NCBI GenBank assembly: GCA_016649715.1
Contig: JAENXC010000004.1
Coordinates: forward strand, 1-64,000
Reading direction: 5' to 3'
DNA length: 64,000 nucleotides
Origin: Flavobacteriaceae bacterium
GTDB lineage: Bacteria; Bacteroidota; Bacteroidia; Flavobacteriales; Flavobacteriaceae
Within the stretch, counting starts at the first letter, position 1, and each line of letters starts with the position of its first letter. The position numbers were made by a program, and so were the translations under genes. Below are positions 1 to 9,168 of the stretch, piece after piece. The notes under the pieces are model-generated. The model ran no database searches. It worked only from the letters and a program-made list of their open reading frames with translations, and had not been told where the DNA came from.

Positions 1-3000
1 AGCCAACAGTGGCTGATGTGGCTCCGCTAATGTCATAAACAGCAGATAGCAACGATACGTTACTTGCCGGTGCGCCACTGCCGCAGGCGTCGTCATCAAA
101 CAACATCGCCAGGGTTGGGAAATCATCGCCAGTAGGCATATTACTACTGTTTATCCAGTTGCAAGTACCTGTGTTCATAATTGTTGACCAGCCTGCAGGG
201 AGCCCAGACTCAAAGTCTTCCGTTTCAGTTGTTGTTACCGTAGGGTTTCCACAAGTAATAACAGGCGCAATGTTGTCTATCACATTTACTGTGGCCATAC
301 AGGTGGAAACGTTGCCGCTTGCATCCGTAACGGTTACCTCAACAAGGTTTACACCAAGGTCCGCACAAGTGAAGTCAAGACCGCCGCCGCCGCCGCCGGT
401 TATGTAATGGATTGCTCCATTGAATACCCGTGGGCTGAAAGTTGGAGCGGTAAAAGGTACGTTTGAAGCAGAACCCAAAGCCATTGACATATCGGCGTTT
501 GAGTAGTTCTGGTTGCTTCCGTTGCCATTGGTATAATAATGACCGTGAGTTCCATCAAGAACCAATGCCATACCATAAGTGGTATTTGCGCTCAATATAA
601 TTGAGGACGCCAACACAGCATTGGATGGGGTATCAATACCTGCACCTGTTCCCGACGCGGTTGCAACTGCGGCACCCCAGGCACCTGGATTGGACTCGTT
701 GCCCACATAAGTGCCCACCAAGGTGTATATATTCATTGTGAACGAACCTGGATCGGCTGTGTTTATATCGATATCTGTTACTTCCAAATCGCTTGGACCA
801 ACAGTTATGTCAAAATAAACAGCACCACCTTGGGAACCATTATTCCCAGAGGCGAACAATGTGGTCAATGACCCTGTTGTTCCTCCACCACCGCCACCGG
901 CGGTAACAGTGTAACCACAGGCTTCGTTAACGGTAACCAAAAGGTTAGGGTCCACAGTGGCCAATCCGTTTGCGTCAAGATAAACGTCAAGACCGCCACC
1001 GGCTGCTACTTCGTAGTTCAACAGGAAGTTGTCCACGCCTGCGCCCCAGTTCCAGCCTGTTTCGTCGTCCCAAGTAAATTTTACCTGGAAGGCAGCATTG
1101 GCGTATGGCAGTACATCGATGACCCCGGTGTTCACAGGGGGAATATCGGCATTGTCTGCCAAGAGGATCTGTTGCCAAGCTGCTCCGTCCCATACTTCGG
1201 CAAGTAATAATCCTAAACCACCAATGTCCTGTAATGAATAATCAAAAGATAGTTCGGCAGTGGTAGCTCCAGAAAGATCATAAACGGGGGACAATAATTC
1301 GGCAACGTTGTTATTTCCTATCCCGGCAGCATCATCGTCAAAGATGGCAGCATTGGTAGGGAAATCAGGTCCGCCTGGCATCGCGCCAGAACCAAAGGTC
1401 CAGTCCCAACTGCCCACAAGGATATTGGTAGTCCAACCAGTTGGAATAGTTGCACCTTCAAAATCTTCCGATTCGGTAACGTTTGCTACTCCACCTATAC
1501 AGGTGATATCGGGAGCGGTAACGTCCTGAACGGTAACGGTAGAAGTACAAGTTGAAGAGTTTCCAGAGTTGTCTGTAACAGTCAAAATTACTGTGTTCGC
1601 ACCCACATCAGCGCAATCGAACGAGGAAACGTTCAGGCTCATAGAGGCAATGCCACAGTTGTCTGTGGAAGCGTTGTTCACTTGTGCGGCGGTAATGGTC
1701 GCCATTCCGCTTGCATCAAGATCTACGGTAATGTCCTGGCATATTGCCACGGGAGCTTCAGTGTCCTGAACAGTAACCGTAAAGGAACAGGTAGCTGTGT
1801 TGCCGTCGCTGTCGGTTACAGAGAGGGTTACTAGGGTGTCGCCAACAGGGAACACACTGCCGCTGGGCGGGGTGGCAATGATACTGCCGGAAATATTGCC
1901 GTCTTCCACGTCAAAGGCTGCACCCGCAAAGTTTACGACCGCAGAGCAAAGCCCAGGGCTGTTGCTTGCAATGGTAGGGTCTGCTGGGCAGGCTATAACT
2001 GGTGGGTTGCCAATAACTATGGGAATTTGACTAAAGTTTATACAATAGCTTAATAGAGTTCCACTATCACCTCCTGCATCGTCGCAAATGCTAAGGGTCC
2101 AGTTTCCATTAATTGATTGTCCAGCAAATTTAGCGGCAAATGTTCCGCCTTCGGCTTGGAAAGTGCCAGTAAAAGGAGGAGTGCCAGTAGTGATGCTTGG
2201 AAAGCCATCCATAAATACTGTATTTGTATAATTATCTCCACTTCCCCCATTGTCGCTGGAAAGATCAAGAGTAGTACCCAACGGGGAGATCAAAGAAATG
2301 TCCAAATCGCTATCCCAAGTATGGGTAAGGTTTATTTGAACACTGTCCAAGGTATAATCTCCAGGGTTTGTCCCAATATTTCCGGTTGCAGTAACATTGG
2401 CTGGGGATATGGTTTTAAAATTACAAGCAGAGTTTCCAGTTCCAGATGCAGGAATGGGTTGTGGGTTGCCAGTGCCGCATTCGGCGACTGGACCTCCGCC
2501 AACTGCATTAAAGCTAATGTCCATCAATAAATCGGCTGCTCCAGAAAGTCCACAAACGTTATGAGGACTCCATGTAGCGCAACCTGTTCCAAAGCCCCCG
2601 CCGGGATTTTGAAAGGCGTAGGGACTGTCGCTTCCATCCGATGAGGTGTCCCAGAACCATTGTCCACTCGTGCCAAAATTCATTTGTGCCTGAATGTTCA
2701 ACCAATATTTGGTGCCAGCAGTAAGGTCCGGAACTCCGGTAGGATCCAGAATAAAATCGCCGTCGTTGTTTGCGTCCAGCGACCCAGGGAATGATTCGGT
2801 AAATATTTGAGCCCCGGGAACCCCTCCAGCATCATCGTATATTCGCATAACGATAAGAGTAGCAGGATCCGCAGGCAATCCCGCTCCGGTACTGATACCG
2901 ATTATTGAAATTTGACAAATTGTGGAATTCCCCCCTGCCGGGGCAATGAAGTCATCGGCGGCAAAGCTGTCGTAAGCATTATTTGCTGTTTCAAAATCCT

Positions 3001-3235
3001 GGGAGGTAACACCTCCTAAACCATCTGGGGTAAGATTGTTGTAGTTTGGTAAAACTCCATCACAGACTACCAAATTTTGGCGATCTAGATTAAAATAGTC
3101 CGACTTTGAATCCACTGGGTTTACCCAGGGTGTAAATACCGACAAATCACTACTACTGCTAGTAGTAATTTGTTGGCTCTTTGCATTTAAGGAAAACAGC
3201 AAAGACAAAACAATTAAAAAAGTAATTCTTTTCAT
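1..3235 (-). CDS. Large exported HYR-repeat protein, N-terminal part (gene continues past the window edge)
   Basis: An open frame of 1078 codons runs from ATG at 3235 to the left edge without a stop. The first ~21 residues (MKRITFLIVLSLLFSLNAKSQ) are a signal peptide. Residues ~268-400 resemble a proprotein-convertase P domain (LSICDDAGGDSG near its end). From ~405 come HYR-like (hyalin) Ig-type repeats, with TVQDTEAP and TVQDVTAPDITC linkers. A module containing EDFEG...TGW...LLSPVYDLSGAT (about 1250-1505) is repeated as EDFESGLPAGW...LLSAVYDISGAT at the left edge. HYR proteins are typically surface or secreted adhesins; a T9SS sorting domain would be expected at the unseen C-terminus. The exact ligand or role is unknown. 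The start is preceded by an A/T-rich stretch with no clear promoter. Confidence 0.85.
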   Translation of the reverse strand, partial: MKRITFLIVLSLLFSLNAKSQQITTSSSSDLSVFTPWVNPVDSKSDYFNLDRQNLVVCDGVLPNYNNLTPDGLGGVTSQDFETANNAYDSFAADDFIAPAGGNSTICQISIIGISTGAGLPADPATLIVMRIYDDAGGVPGAQIFTESFPGSLDANNDGDFILDPTGVPDLTAGTKYWLNIQAQMNFGTSGQWFWDTSSDGSDSPYAFQNPGGGFGTGCATWSPHNVCGLSGAADLLMDISFNAVGGGPVAECGTGNPQPIPASGTGNSACNFKTISPANVTATGNIGTNPGDYTLDSVQINLTHTWDSDLDISLISPLGTTLDLSSDNGGSGDNYTNTVFMDGFPSITTGTPPFTGTFQAEGGTFAAKFAGQSINGNWTLSICDDAGGDSGTLLSYCINFSQIPIVIGNPPVIACPADPTIASNSPGLCSAVVNFAGAAFDVEDGNISGSIIATPPSGSVFPVGDTLVTLSVTDSDGNTATCSFTVTVQDTEAPVAICQDITVDLDASGMATITAAQVNNASTDNCGIASMSLNVSSFDCADVGANTVILTVTDNSGNSSTCTSTVTVQDVTAPDITCIGGVANVTESEDFEGATIPTGWTTNILVGSWDWTFGSGAMPGGPDFPTNAAIFDDDAAGIGNNNVAELLSPVYDLSGATTAELSFDYSLQDIGGLGLLLAEVWDGAAWQQILLADNADIPPVNTGVIDVLPYANAAFQVKFTWDDETGWNWGAGVDNFLLNYEVAAGGGLDVYLDANGLATVDPNLLVTVNEACGYTVTAGGGGGGTTGSLTTLFASGNNGSQGGAVYFDITVGPSDLEVTDIDINTADPGSFTMNIYTLVGTYVGNESNPGAWGAAVATASGTGAGIDTPSNAVLASSIILSANTTYGMALVLDGTHGHYYTNGNGSNQNYSNADMSMALGSASNVPFTAPTFSPRVFNGAIHYITGGGGGGLDFTCADLGVNLVEVTVTDASGNVSTCMATVNVIDNIAPVITCGNPTVTTTETEDFESGLPAGWSTIMNTGTCNWINSSNMPTGDDFPTLAMLFDDDACGSGAPASNVSLLSAVYDISGATSATVG

Positions 3236-3363
3236 AATATATATATTTATAGTTAGAACTATAAATATATATTAAATCATTCACTTTTAAGTCATTAATC
3301 AAAATTTTATGTTAAAAAAATCAATGAAGTTATTTTATTGTGAAACATCGTGCAAATGCCATA

Positions 3364-3400
3364 AAAAAAGCCATTCCGTATTTATTGGAATGGCTTTTTT
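3364..3400 (-). terminator. Intrinsic terminator after htpG
   Basis: A perfect 14-bp stem (AAAAAAGCCATTCC / GGAATGGCTTTTTT) with a 9-nt loop lies 23 nt past the htpG stop. A and T tracts on the two sides would let it work in both directions, but only htpG points into it. Confidence 0.85.
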
Positions 3401-3422
3401 GGAACTGAAAAATTGTGAAAAT

Positions 3423-5351
3423 TTACTTAATCATCTCATAACTACGCTTTATGAACGCTGTAAGCTCTTCTCCTTTGAGTAAATTCTTGCTCAATCTTGC
3501 CAAATCTAGCGCTTGGTTTACCAAACGTTCTTTCTTCTTTTCGGTTTTGGTTTTTATAATTTCGCCCACCAATTCGTGATTGGTGTTTACGATTAAATTG
3601 TACATTTCGGGGAAGCCTCCCATCCCAAACATTCCACCGCCGCCGCCGGTTTTCTGCATATCCTTCATTCTTCGCATAAATTCGGGCTCGGTGATGATGA
3701 ACGGATTGGCATTGCTGTCCAAGGCTTCCAACTGTACGCTGAATTTTTCCTTCGGAATAACGCCGTTCAAAAAGGTTTTCAAACTTTCTTTTTCTTCATC
3801 GGAAAGTTTTGAAATTTGCGCGTCGTCTTTTTTGATGAGGTTTTCCGCATGGTCGCTGTCCACGCGAACAAAGGAGACTTTTTCTTCTTTGCTTTCCACT
3901 TTTTGAAGCAAATGGGTAACGATTGGCGAATCCAAAAGCAAAACTTCATACCCTTTTTCTTTGGCAGCTTCTATATAGGAATGTTGTTCCTCTTTATTTG
4001 AAGCGTACAGAATTACAAGGTTTCCGTCTTTATCGGTCTGCACGTCTTTTATTTTCTCTTTCAATTCTGAAAAAGTGTAAAAAGCATTGTCAACCGTTGG
4101 ATAAAGTGCAAAGTCCTGTGATTTTTCAAAGAATTTGTCTTCGGTCAACATTCCGTATTCGATGACGATTTTAATGTCGTTCCATTTCTTTTCAAAACCT
4201 TCGCGGTCGCTGTTGAAAAGACTTTTCAACTTATCGGCAACTTTTCTTGTGATGTAGCTCGAAATCTTTTTCACCGCACCATCTGCCTGCAGATAGCTTC
4301 GCGAAACGTTCAGCGGAATGTCTGGGCTGTCAATAACGCCGCGGAGCATCGTTAAAAATTCGGGTACAATTCCTTCCACATTATCGGTGACGAAAACCTG
4401 GTTTTGATAGAGCTGGATTTTGTCCTTTTGAATACTCATATCGTTCGTCATCTTTGGGAAATAAAGGATTCCGGTAAGATTGAACGGATAGTCAACATTT
4501 AAGTGAATGTGGAAAAGTGGCTCTTCAAACTGCATGGGGTACAATTCCCTGTAAAAAGAGTTGTAATCTTTGTCCTCAAGTTCCGTGGGTTGCTTTGTCC
4601 AAGCAGGATTTGGGTTGTTTATGATGGTATCAACTTCCTGTGTAGGTACTTTGCCTTCGCCCGATGTAGCTTCCGCGGAGTCTAGGTCTTCCTCTTTAGC
4701 CCCTTCAGGTTTTGGAAGTGTTTCAGTGTGAGTTCCAAACTTAATTGGGATAGGCATAAACTTGTTGTACTTCACCAACAGTTCGCGGATGCGGCTTTCT
4801 TCCAAAAACTCTTTGGAATCATCGGCTATGTGAAGGATTATCTCCGTGCCCCTTTCTTTTTTATCGGCCTTTTTCAAGGTGAATTCAGGCGAGCCATCGC
4901 ACGCCCAATGTACCGCCGGTTCGTCTTTATAGCTTTTGGTGATGATTTCAACCTTTTTGGCAACCATAAAAGCAGAATAAAAACCAAGTCCGAAATGCCC
5001 AATAATACCGGCATCTTTCCCGTCTTTATCTTTGTATTTTTCAAGAAATTCCTCGGCACCGGAAAAGGCAATTTCGTTGATGTATTTTTCAACCTCTTCT
5101 TTGGTCATCCCAATTCCTTGGTCAATAATGCGGAGTTCTTTTTTCTTTTTGTCCAGCTTCACTTCAATTATTGGGTTTCCGTATTCGGCACCTTCGGTTT
5201 CTCCAATATTGGACAAATGCTTCATTTTTAAGGTTGCATCCGTGGCGTTCGAGATCAATTCACGAAGAAAAATCTCGTGGTCGCTGTACAAAAACTTTTT
5301 GATCAGCGGAAAAATATTGTCAACTGATACATTGATTGTTCCTTTACTCAT
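3423..5351 (-). CDS. htpG: Molecular chaperone HtpG (Hsp90)
   Basis: Cytosolic ATP-dependent dimeric chaperone of 642 residues, the normal length for bacterial Hsp90. The GHKL ATPase motifs are intact: ELISNATDA (residues 31-39, with the catalytic Glu and Mg-binding Asn), IDQGIGM (~76-82) and GHFGLGFYSAF (~118-128). The middle domain has the NVSRSYLQ motif. A glycine/methionine-rich stretch (GGGGGMFGMGG) sits near residue 570 in the C-terminal domain; such loops are seen in Bacteroidota HtpG. It is monocistronic, ends at a strong terminator, and has a dyad upstream that may mediate stress control. Confidence 0.97.
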   Translation of the reverse strand: MSKGTINVSVDNIFPLIKKFLYSDHEIFLRELISNATDATLKMKHLSNIGETEGAEYGNPIIEVKLDKKKKELRIIDQGIGMTKEEVEKYINEIAFSGAEEFLEKYKDKDGKDAGIIGHFGLGFYSAFMVAKKVEIITKSYKDEPAVHWACDGSPEFTLKKADKKERGTEIILHIADDSKEFLEESRIRELLVKYNKFMPIPIKFGTHTETLPKPEGAKEEDLDSAEATSGEGKVPTQEVDTIINNPNPAWTKQPTELEDKDYNSFYRELYPMQFEEPLFHIHLNVDYPFNLTGILYFPKMTNDMSIQKDKIQLYQNQVFVTDNVEGIVPEFLTMLRGVIDSPDIPLNVSRSYLQADGAVKKISSYITRKVADKLKSLFNSDREGFEKKWNDIKIVIEYGMLTEDKFFEKSQDFALYPTVDNAFYTFSELKEKIKDVQTDKDGNLVILYASNKEEQHSYIEAAKEKGYEVLLLDSPIVTHLLQKVESKEEKVSFVRVDSDHAENLIKKDDAQISKLSDEEKESLKTFLNGVIPKEKFSVQLEALDSNANPFIITEPEFMRRMKDMQKTGGGGGMFGMGGFPEMYNLIVNTNHELVGEIIKTKTEKKKERLVNQALDLARLSKNLLKGEELTAFIKRSYEMIK

Positions 5352-5413
5352 CTTATTTATTGTTTATTTCTAATTGTTATTTTTTATTGCTGTGCTATTG
5401 GTTTGATAGTAGT

Positions 5414-5453
5414 CAAATAAAATACCAAGCATCAAAATGCTGACACGATGTCA
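5414..5453 (-). promoter_or_regulatory. Candidate htpG promoter with TGACA-CGA-TGTCA dyad
   Basis: On the minus strand a -7-like box TTTATTTG (one mismatch to TAnnTTTG) lies at 5414-5421. A perfect 5-bp inverted repeat TGACA/TGTCA with a 3-nt spacer lies at 5441-5453, centred 26 nt upstream of that box. Position and symmetry fit a regulator site for the heat-shock gene. The identity of the regulator is inference. Confidence 0.45.
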
Positions 5454-5616
5454 CGCAGAAACTTTTTAAAGCACCCTTTAAAATTTTAACAAAACTTTGT
5501 TTAACCCTTTAACAATTCCACTAAACAAAGAGTGGTATATTTACCATCAAATAATGGGATATAAAATTGCTATGAAAAAGTAAAAATATTCTATTATTTA
5601 ATTGGTTAGGTTGTTT

Positions 5617-5650
5617 AAGAAGGGCGCATCTTATGCGCCCTTCTTTTTTT
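5617..5650 (+). terminator. Orphan intrinsic terminator between divergent htpG and fabH
   Basis: A perfect 13-bp stem AAGAAGGGCGCAT / ATGCGCCCTTCTT with a 3-nt loop is followed on the plus strand by a T tract (5644-5650). No gene lies upstream on that strand; htpG runs away on the other strand. Either a short untranslated RNA from about 5520-5650 ends here, or it insulates fabH. The only reading frame seen just upstream is a three-codon MKK. Confidence 0.7.
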
Positions 5651-5771
5651 GGGTTTTTAAAGAGTTGTGCAAATACTTTATTTTTTATGCTCACATGCGA
5701 TATAAACCGCAATTTGTTTCCTTAAAAAGCCGTATATACTTATCTTTCCCGTCTATTTAAAATTGAATTAA

Positions 5772-6800
5772 ATGTACACTTCAAAAATTACTGGTTTGGG
5801 ATATTACGTACCCGAAAATGTGGTCACTAACGACGACCTTTCAAAATTGATGGACACCAACGATGCGTGGATTCAAGAACGCACGGGCATCAAGGAGCGA
5901 AGGCATATAAAAAAGGGCGATGGCAACTCCACTTCTGTAATGGCCGTAAAAGCTTCAACCATCGCTTTGGAACGCGCCAACCTTAAACCGAAGGATATAG
6001 ATATGATTGTCTTTGCCACGCTGAGCCCCGATATGTATTTTCCCGGCGGTGGGGTAGAGGTGCAGGAAGCAATGGGGATGCGCACTATTCCTGCATTAGA
6101 CGTCCGCAACCAGTGCAGCGGCTTTGTGTATGCCCTTTCGGTGGCCGATCAGTTTGTGAAAACGGGTATGTATAAAAACATATTGGTAATTGGCAGCGAA
6201 AACCACAGCGGCGGCCTCGATTTTACAACACGAAGCAGAAATGTTACCGTGATTTTTGGCGATGGCGCTGGCGCGGCGGTGGTTTCCAGAAACGAAACGG
6301 GAAAAGGTGGGATTCTTTCCACACACCTTCACAGCGAGGGTAAGCACAAAAATGAGCTTTCGCTGAAAGGACCGAGCACCGAATATTGGGTACCACAAAT
6401 CATTGCCGAAAACCTGCGCAAGGGGCAGACAGACCAGCAGGAAAATATTCCGTACTATCCAGTGATGAACGGGCAGTTTGTTTTTAAACACGCCATTGTG
6501 CGTTTTTCTGAAGTTATAAAGGAAGGTTTGGAAGCCAACAATCTGGAAGTGAAAGATATTGATATGTTGATTCCGCATCAAGCTAATTTGAGGATTTCTC
6601 AGTTCGTCCAACATAAATTGAAATTGACGGACGACCAGGTTTTCAACAACATCCAAAAATATGGAAACACAACTGCGGCATCTATCCCCATTGCGTTAAC
6701 AGAGGCTTGGGAAGAAGGAAAAATAAAAGAGGGCGATCTGGTCGTTTTGGCTGCTTTTGGAAGTGGTTTTACTTGGGGGAGCGCAATTATTAGATGGTAA
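5772..6800 (+). CDS. fabH: 3-oxoacyl-ACP synthase III family protein (FabH-type)
   Basis: Condensing enzyme that joins acetyl-CoA or another primer to malonyl-ACP to start fatty acid synthesis; cytosolic. 342 residues. The Cys-His-Asn triad is visible: Cys115 in RNQCSGF, His269 in PHQANLR and Asn299 in YGNTTAAS. The GDGAGA motif lies at ~163-168. No other fatty acid genes flank it, so it could be one of several FabH paralogues with a different primer, and the symbol is given on family grounds. A weak -7-like sequence TATCTTTC lies at 5741-5748. A terminator follows at 6824. Confidence 0.88.
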   Translation: MYTSKITGLGYYVPENVVTNDDLSKLMDTNDAWIQERTGIKERRHIKKGDGNSTSVMAVKASTIALERANLKPKDIDMIVFATLSPDMYFPGGGVEVQEAMGMRTIPALDVRNQCSGFVYALSVADQFVKTGMYKNILVIGSENHSGGLDFTTRSRNVTVIFGDGAGAAVVSRNETGKGGILSTHLHSEGKHKNELSLKGPSTEYWVPQIIAENLRKGQTDQQENIPYYPVMNGQFVFKHAIVRFSEVIKEGLEANNLEVKDIDMLIPHQANLRISQFVQHKLKLTDDQVFNNIQKYGNTTAASIPIALTEAWEEGKIKEGDLVVLAAFGSGFTWGSAIIRW

Positions 6801-6823
6801 TTTGCTTCGGAAGAAAAAAATGA

Positions 6824-6855
6824 AAAAGCCTTTCAATTTCTGTTGAAAGGCTTTT
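6824..6855 (+). terminator. Intrinsic terminator after fabH
   Basis: A 13-bp perfect stem AAAAGCCTTTCAA / TTGAAAGGCTTTT with a 6-nt loop, 24 nt past the stop codon. Confidence 0.85.
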
Positions 6856-6889
6856 CTTTACCTAAAAAAGGTATAATTCGTTAAAGGCT

Positions 6890-6939
6890 AACCTGCCTGC
6901 CAGCAGGCAGGTTCAAACCCGCCTGCCGGACGGGCAGGT
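6890..6939. repeat. Pair of GC-rich CCTGCC/GGCAGG palindromes
   Basis: Two adjacent palindromes, the first near-perfect over 24 bp (6890-6913), the second (6917-6939) of the form ACC(C/T)GCC...GGCAGGT. Related palindromes recur at 27595, 29832, 31948, 39001 and 40121, all intergenic. They contrast with the A/T-rich spacers around them and behave like a REP-type dispersed family. The rest of the 6801-7258 gap holds only hairpins. Confidence 0.7.
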
Positions 6940-7053
6940 AAATTATAAAATGAAATTTTAGGTATTTATAGTATAGACGAAGAAAGGGTTCCATTAGTTT
7001 CACTGCAAATCGCTAATTTAACAGAACAATAACACTACTGGCCTAAAACAAGC

Positions 7054-7079
7054 AAACCCGAAGCGAAGGCTTCGGGTTT
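7054..7079. terminator. Isolated hairpin in the fabH / CoA-binding gene gap
   Basis: Perfect 11-bp stem AAACCCGAAGC / GCTTCGGGTTT with a GAAG loop. The following sequence has only a short T stretch, so terminator strength is uncertain. No gene lies between it and the fabH terminator, so it may end a short RNA or be a structural repeat. Confidence 0.4.
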
Positions 7080-7258
7080 GGATCTTTACTACAATAATTA
7101 ACACTAACCATCAACGTAAAAAATATAGCAGTAAAGAATTAATTTCTACTACTTATATAGACGTCCAAATTTCAATAATGTTTCATCGCGTGTTTCTTTT
7201 TAACGAACATTTATGAAATCTTGTAAAGTAGTTGTATTTTTCCTGAAAATTATTAATA

Positions 7259-7618
7259 ATGAAAAAGACATTAGTACTTGGAGCCAGCTTGAATCCCAGT
7301 CGTTATTCAAACCTTGCAATCAAACGGTTGGTGAATCACGGACATACCGTTGAAGCTATTGGCCTTAAAAAAGGAACATTTGCGGGAGTTTCTATTTCAA
7401 CTGAAAAGAAACATTTTGAAAATATTGATACGGTTACGCTCTACTTAAATCCGAAGCGTCAGGAAGAGTATTACGATTACATCGTTTCGTTGAAACCGAA
7501 ACGGGTCATTTTCAATCCCGGAACTGAGAATCCTGAATTTTACGAACTACTTCAGAAAAACAATATTGAAACGGAAGTTGCCTGTACCTTAGTTCTTTTG
7601 GGTACGAATCAATATTAA
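7259..7618 (+). CDS. CoA-binding domain protein (YccU-like)
   Basis: Small cytosolic Rossmann-fold protein of 119 residues, the whole of it a CoA_binding_2 domain. The N-terminal TLVLGASLNPSRYSN is the nucleotide-binding loop of this family, and FNPGTENPEF and the C-terminal EVACTLVLL also fit. Family members bind CoA, but their cellular function is largely undefined. The 3' end overlaps the symporter gene on the opposite strand by 30 nt. Confidence 0.85.
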   Translation: MKKTLVLGASLNPSRYSNLAIKRLVNHGHTVEAIGLKKGTFAGVSISTEKKHFENIDTVTLYLNPKRQEEYYDYIVSLKPKRVIFNPGTENPEFYELLQKNNIETEVACTLVLLGTNQY

Positions 7619-9034
7619 GCCGAAGAAGGTTAAGGCCCCATTCAATATTAAGATGAAAAACCCGAATTCGAAATTCAAATATTCCGCAGCAAGATAGCTT
7701 AGGGCGTATCCCAAAAAGGGCGTCAATACAGCAACTGCGGGAACCAATTTGTCCTTTACGTTCCATTTTGTGAAAAGTCCATAGGCGTACAATCCCAAAA
7801 GTGGGCCGTAGGTATAACCCGCAAACACGAAGAGTTTTGCAATTACGGAATCATCTGCAATTACATATTTAAAAATGACGATAACCGCAATCAATACGAA
7901 CGAAACCAATATATGAATTAGTTTACGGACGCGCACTTGCTTTTTTTCTTCGTATCTTTTTTCAATTTCCAAAATATCAATGCTGAAAGAAGTCGTGAGT
8001 GCCGTCAAAGCGCTATCAGCACTGCTGTAGGCCGCGGCAATCAACCCTAAAATGAAAAGCACCGCAACGCCAATTCCGAATTCATTCCGCATAGCAAGCA
8101 TTGGGTACAATTGGTCTTTGTGGGCGTCTATTCCATTTTGTTGTGCGTAAACCGTCAATAAAAGTCCCAAAACCAAAAACACGAAGTTAACGATGGTCAA
8201 AACAATGGTGAACCAGAACATGTTTTTTTGTGCGTCCTTTAAGTTGCGGCAGGTCAGGTTTTTCTGCATCATGTCTTGATCCAGACCTGTCATTACAATT
8301 GCTATAAATGCGCCACTGATGAACTGTTTCACAAAAAAGTCGCTCGATTTCCAATCGTCAAAGAAGAAGATTTGGCTCATATCGCTGTCCGCAATAAAAT
8401 TGAAGAGATTGCTTCCCGAAAGCCCTAAATTTGTAGAAACATAATATACCGAAACCCCCACAGCCACAAGCATAAAGAGGGTTTGTAGTGTATCGGTCCA
8501 CACGATGGTTTTTATTCCGCTTTTGAAGGTGTAAAGCCAAATTAGCAAAATAGTGAGGGTTACCGTTACCCAAAAAGGGATATTCATTTCGTCAAAAATT
8601 AGACTTTGCAAAACAACTGCTACCAAATAAAGCCGAAAGCTCGCGCCGACAACACGTGAAAGCAGAAAAAACGAAGCCCCCGTTTTATAGGAAGCTTTTC
8701 CGAATCTTCCTTCCAAATAGGTGTAGATTGAAGTAAGATTCAACCGATAATACAGCGGAAGCAGTACCGTGCCAATAACCGCATACCCCACAATATACCC
8801 AAGAACCACTTGAAAATAACTGAATTTTGAAGCCTCCACCCAGCCCGGTACGGAAATAAAAGTTACTCCGCTTAGCGAGGCACCAATCATCCCGAAAGCT
8901 ACCAAATACCAAGGCGACTGCTTTCCCGCTTTAAAGAAATCGGCATTGCTGCCACCTCGGTTTGTTAAAAAAGAAACGAGTATCAAAACCAAAAAATAAC
9001 CGACAATTAAAAGCAGTATATGTAAGGGTTGCAT
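7589..9034 (-). CDS. Sodium:solute symporter family (SSS) membrane protein
   Basis: Inner-membrane Na+-coupled transporter of 481 residues with about 13 predicted membrane segments, the fold of the SSF/LeuT superfamily. Family motifs include the GGSNADFFKAGKQSPWYL region after helix 1, a glycine-rich GASLSGVTF segment, and the SSADSALTALTTSFSIDI segment that resembles the Na+ site region. The substrate cannot be told. The ATG at 9034 (MQPLHILLLIVGYF) is preferred over an upstream ATG at 9103 because it places the first membrane helix at the N-terminus. The 3' end overlaps the CoA-binding gene tail to tail. Confidence 0.87.
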   Translation of the reverse strand: MQPLHILLLIVGYFLVLILVSFLTNRGGSNADFFKAGKQSPWYLVAFGMIGASLSGVTFISVPGWVEASKFSYFQVVLGYIVGYAVIGTVLLPLYYRLNLTSIYTYLEGRFGKASYKTGASFFLLSRVVGASFRLYLVAVVLQSLIFDEMNIPFWVTVTLTILLIWLYTFKSGIKTIVWTDTLQTLFMLVAVGVSVYYVSTNLGLSGSNLFNFIADSDMSQIFFFDDWKSSDFFVKQFISGAFIAIVMTGLDQDMMQKNLTCRNLKDAQKNMFWFTIVLTIVNFVFLVLGLLLTVYAQQNGIDAHKDQLYPMLAMRNEFGIGVAVLFILGLIAAAYSSADSALTALTTSFSIDILEIEKRYEEKKQVRVRKLIHILVSFVLIAVIVIFKYVIADDSVIAKLFVFAGYTYGPLLGLYAYGLFTKWNVKDKLVPAVAVLTPFLGYALSYLAAEYLNFEFGFFILILNGALTFFGLILIRTQKN

Positions 9035-9168
9035 AAAATTTTTGACGTTAGGGATTAGGAAATACTTTTTTGGTAAAAATACAAAGTTTGATTTCCCCAC
9101 CATTTTTATTTTTGATACATTTGGGGACTTCGAATAAATAGTATTATAACTCCTTAAAAATTAAAACG

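Noticed and set aside
2117-2530. 137-codon plus-strand frame in the HYR gene
   Set aside because: The minus strand has a continuous 1078-codon frame with signal peptide and repeat structure.
4728-5231. 167-codon frame antisense to htpG
   Set aside because: It lies wholly inside the intact htpG frame; htpG has clear domains and this frame has none.
7589-7618. Antisense regulation between the CoA-binding gene and the symporter
   Set aside because: A 30-nt 3'-3' overlap is common in compact genomes and there is no further evidence.
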